Origin: Mangrovimicrobium sp048323675
GTDB lineage: Bacteria; Pseudomonadota; Gammaproteobacteria; Pseudomonadales; Halieaceae
Direction: 5' to 3'
DNA: 64,000 nucleotides
Assembly (NCBI RefSeq): GCF_048323675.1
Contig: NZ_JBLWFK010000004.1
Location: 186,001 to 250,000 of the forward strand
Shown: piece after piece, positions 63,101-64,000 of the stretch
How the letters are laid out: every line of letters starts with the position of its first letter
How positions within the stretch are numbered: the stretch's first letter is position 1
Translations under genes and position numbers: made by a program
The notes under the pieces: model-generated
What the model saw: only the letters and a program-made list of their open reading frames with translations
The model's database searches: none
What the model was told of the DNA's origin: nothing

Positions 63101-63135
63101 CTGGCTCCTGGCTCCTGGCTCCTGGCTCCTGGCTC
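63101..63135. repeat. Five tandem copies of CTGGCTC
   Basis: A short simple repeat (7 nt x 5, 63101-63135) immediately after the LRR gene, which reads leftward and stops at 63137. Probably replication-slippage product; may vary in copy number between strains. Confidence 0.85.
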
Positions 63136-63136
63136 C

Positions 63137-63691
63137 TCAGAATTTGAGTGCGCAGCCCACCAGCTTGTCCTGCAGGCTCGCCTTGTCCACCTCCGGCAAG
63201 CGGTTGTTGCGCGCCCACAGGTAGTCCAGCGCGACGCCGGCTGGCAGGGTAATCCGTTGCAGGCCGTTATCGTCTACCTGCACCTCGCACAGCGCGGCGT
63301 TGGCCGAAAGGTCCAGTTCCTCGAGTTCGTTGGCGTTGGCGTAGAGAATCTCGAGTCGCGGGTTGGCGCTCAGGTCCAGGCCCGCGATATCGTTCATGAA
63401 GATTTCCAGGCCCTCGAGCTCGGCCTGGGCACCGAGATCCAGTTCCTCCAGTTGGTTGTTGCCGAGAAACAGCTGCTGCAATTTCGGGTTGCCGCTGAGG
63501 TCGATGCTCGCCAACCGGTTGCGAGTCAGGTCCAGCACCTTGAGGTTGGGCAGGTGCTCGATTCCCCGCGTGCTGCTGATCTTCTGCTTGCGGGCCTTGA
63601 TGACGGTCACCGCCTCCGCCTCGGTTTCACCGCTGGCGAGAACGGCTGCGGCAAAGGCCGGATCTTCAAACTCGATGTCTTCCAGTTTCAT
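63137..63691 (-). CDS. Leucine-rich-repeat protein in the nif region
   Basis: About 184 residues from the ATG of MKLEDIEFED; a TTG six codons upstream is weaker. GGAG lies 9 nt upstream. After an acidic helical N-terminus (1-35), about six LRR units of 20-22 residues follow (LPNLKVLDLTRNRLASIDLSGNPKLQQLFLGNNQLEELDLGAQAELEGLEIFMNDIAGLDLSAN...). No signal peptide, so it is cytoplasmic. It has a strong sigma-54 promoter and NifA-type sites upstream, placing it in the nif regulon; probably a protein-binding scaffold. Azotobacter has an unrelated LRV protein in its nif cluster. Confidence 0.85.
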   Translation of the reverse strand: MKLEDIEFEDPAFAAAVLASGETEAEAVTVIKARKQKISSTRGIEHLPNLKVLDLTRNRLASIDLSGNPKLQQLFLGNNQLEELDLGAQAELEGLEIFMNDIAGLDLSANPRLEILYANANELEELDLSANAALCEVQVDDNGLQRITLPAGVALDYLWARNNRLPEVDKASLQDKLVGCALKF

Positions 63692-63756
63692 GGCTGTACG
63701 CTCCAGCAATCACATTGATTCGGCCTGTCGGCCTTTAGCTGCTCACAAGAGTCATT

Positions 63757-63772
63757 GGCAAAATCCGCGCCA
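63757..63772 (-). promoter_or_regulatory. Sigma-54 promoter of the LRR gene
   Basis: On the minus strand TGGCGCGGATTTTGCC: GG and GC 10 nt apart, TGGC..CG and TTGC matching the consensus. About 66 nt upstream of the ATG. Confidence 0.78.
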
Positions 63773-63812
63773 ATCACCAGACGCAGGGTTAAGCGGCTTT
63801 TCGCAGTATTTC

Positions 63813-63872
63813 TGTCGCAATCACGACACTGCTGGCACGGTACCTGGCTCGTCGAATGTCGCGGTTGTAACA
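63813..63872. promoter_or_regulatory. Two NifA-type upstream activating sequences at the right edge
   Basis: TGTCGCAATCACGACA at 63813-63828 and TGTCGCGGTTGTAACA at 63857-63872, both TGT-N10-ACA. They lie 41-56 and 85-100 nt from the leftward promoter and about 75-135 nt from the rightward one. Confidence 0.78.
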
Positions 63873-63946
63873 ATTGCCCCCACACCGGCCGGCCAAAAGC
63901 ATCCTAAGACCCTGAATTAAAGGGAAATTGCCGCTAGCGGGGGCAT

Positions 63947-63962
63947 CGGCCCGGAGTTTGCA
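63947..63962 (+). promoter_or_regulatory. Rightward sigma-54 promoter leaving the window
   Basis: CGGCCCGGAGTTTGCA: GG and GC 10 nt apart, TTTGCA -12 box; the first base departs from the consensus T. The two NifA-type sites lie 75-135 nt upstream. Probably drives nifHDK or another nif operon beyond the edge. Confidence 0.7.
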
Positions 63963-64000
63963 ACAGGACTCGCAAATGCGAATCCTTCCTGATTGGAAGC

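Larger units (their letters stand above)
63692..64000. promoter_or_regulatory. Divergent NifA/sigma-54 control region at the right edge
   Basis: 309 bases without an ORF. It holds a leftward sigma-54 promoter for the LRR gene (63757-63772), two NifA-type sites (63813-63828, 63857-63872) and a rightward sigma-54 promoter (63947-63962) pointing out of the window. No coding sequence begins before the end of the window. Confidence 0.8.

Noticed and set aside
63833..63848. TGGCACGGTACCTGGC as a sigma-54 promoter
   Set aside because: The -24 box is good, but GG to GC spacing is 11, not 10, and the -12 box reads CTGGC. The site at 63947-63962 has correct spacing.

Overview
The window looks like a piece of a gammaproteobacterial chromosome, probably a marine, Cellvibrionales/Halieaceae-like diazotroph. 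The inference rests on three things: GC-rich genes arranged in Pseudomonas-like synteny (dapB-dnaJ-dnaK-grpE, recN-fur-bamE-rnfH-ratA-smpB), a nif cluster ordered much like that of Azotobacter vinelandii, and aceK, HrcA, Mla and SDR/LLM oxidoreductase genes. No 16S gene is present, so the placement is an inference.

Layout. 1-9.7 kb: the end of a subtilase, a small secreted protein with five 13-residue tandem repeats, and two large, partly overlapping beta-propeller sensor kinases in visibly AT-richer DNA. 9.7-18.9 kb: a degenerate ApbE-like protein, a crotonase, tag-MATE, a leftward histidine phosphatase/aceK pair, an SDR/LLM oxidoreductase pair and a chaperedoxin. 18.9-30.6 kb: dapB and the heat-shock genes dnaJ-dnaK-grpE-hrcA with two good sigma-32 promoters, then recN, fur, bamE, rnfH, ratA, a sodium symporter and smpB. 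30.9-38.1 kb: a CusCBA-type copper/silver efflux operon, a small metal-binding secreted protein and a TauE-type exporter.

38.1-56.3 kb and 63.1-64.0 kb: the nitrogen-fixation region. nifF reads right. The operon iscA-nifU-nifS-nifV-cysE-TPR-nifW-nifZ-nifM-clpX reads left. The operon nifE-nifN-nifX-DUF269-DUF683-fdxB-FeSI-two accessory genes also reads left. modABC (molybdate uptake) reads right. I found sigma-54 -24/-12 promoters with NifA-type TGT-N10-ACA upstream sites in front of nifF, iscA, nifE, modA, a leucine-rich-repeat gene and the right edge of the window. The right-edge promoter points out of the window, probably into nifHDK. nifHDK, nifB, nifQ and nifA are not in the window.

56.3-63.0 kb: eutBC (ethanolamine ammonia-lyase), the phospholipid-transport operon mlaFEDCB, and corA.

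The nif genes form one functional unit: NifU/NifS/IscA build Fe-S clusters, NifV makes homocitrate, CysE supplies cysteine precursor, NifE/N/X assemble FeMo-cofactor, NifW/Z/M mature nitrogenase, NifF and two ferredoxins carry electrons, and ModABC brings in molybdate, apparently under the same activator. The observations most worth follow-up are the secreted 13-residue-repeat protein next to paired propeller sensors, and the LRR gene and modABC apparently wired into the NifA/sigma-54 regulon.
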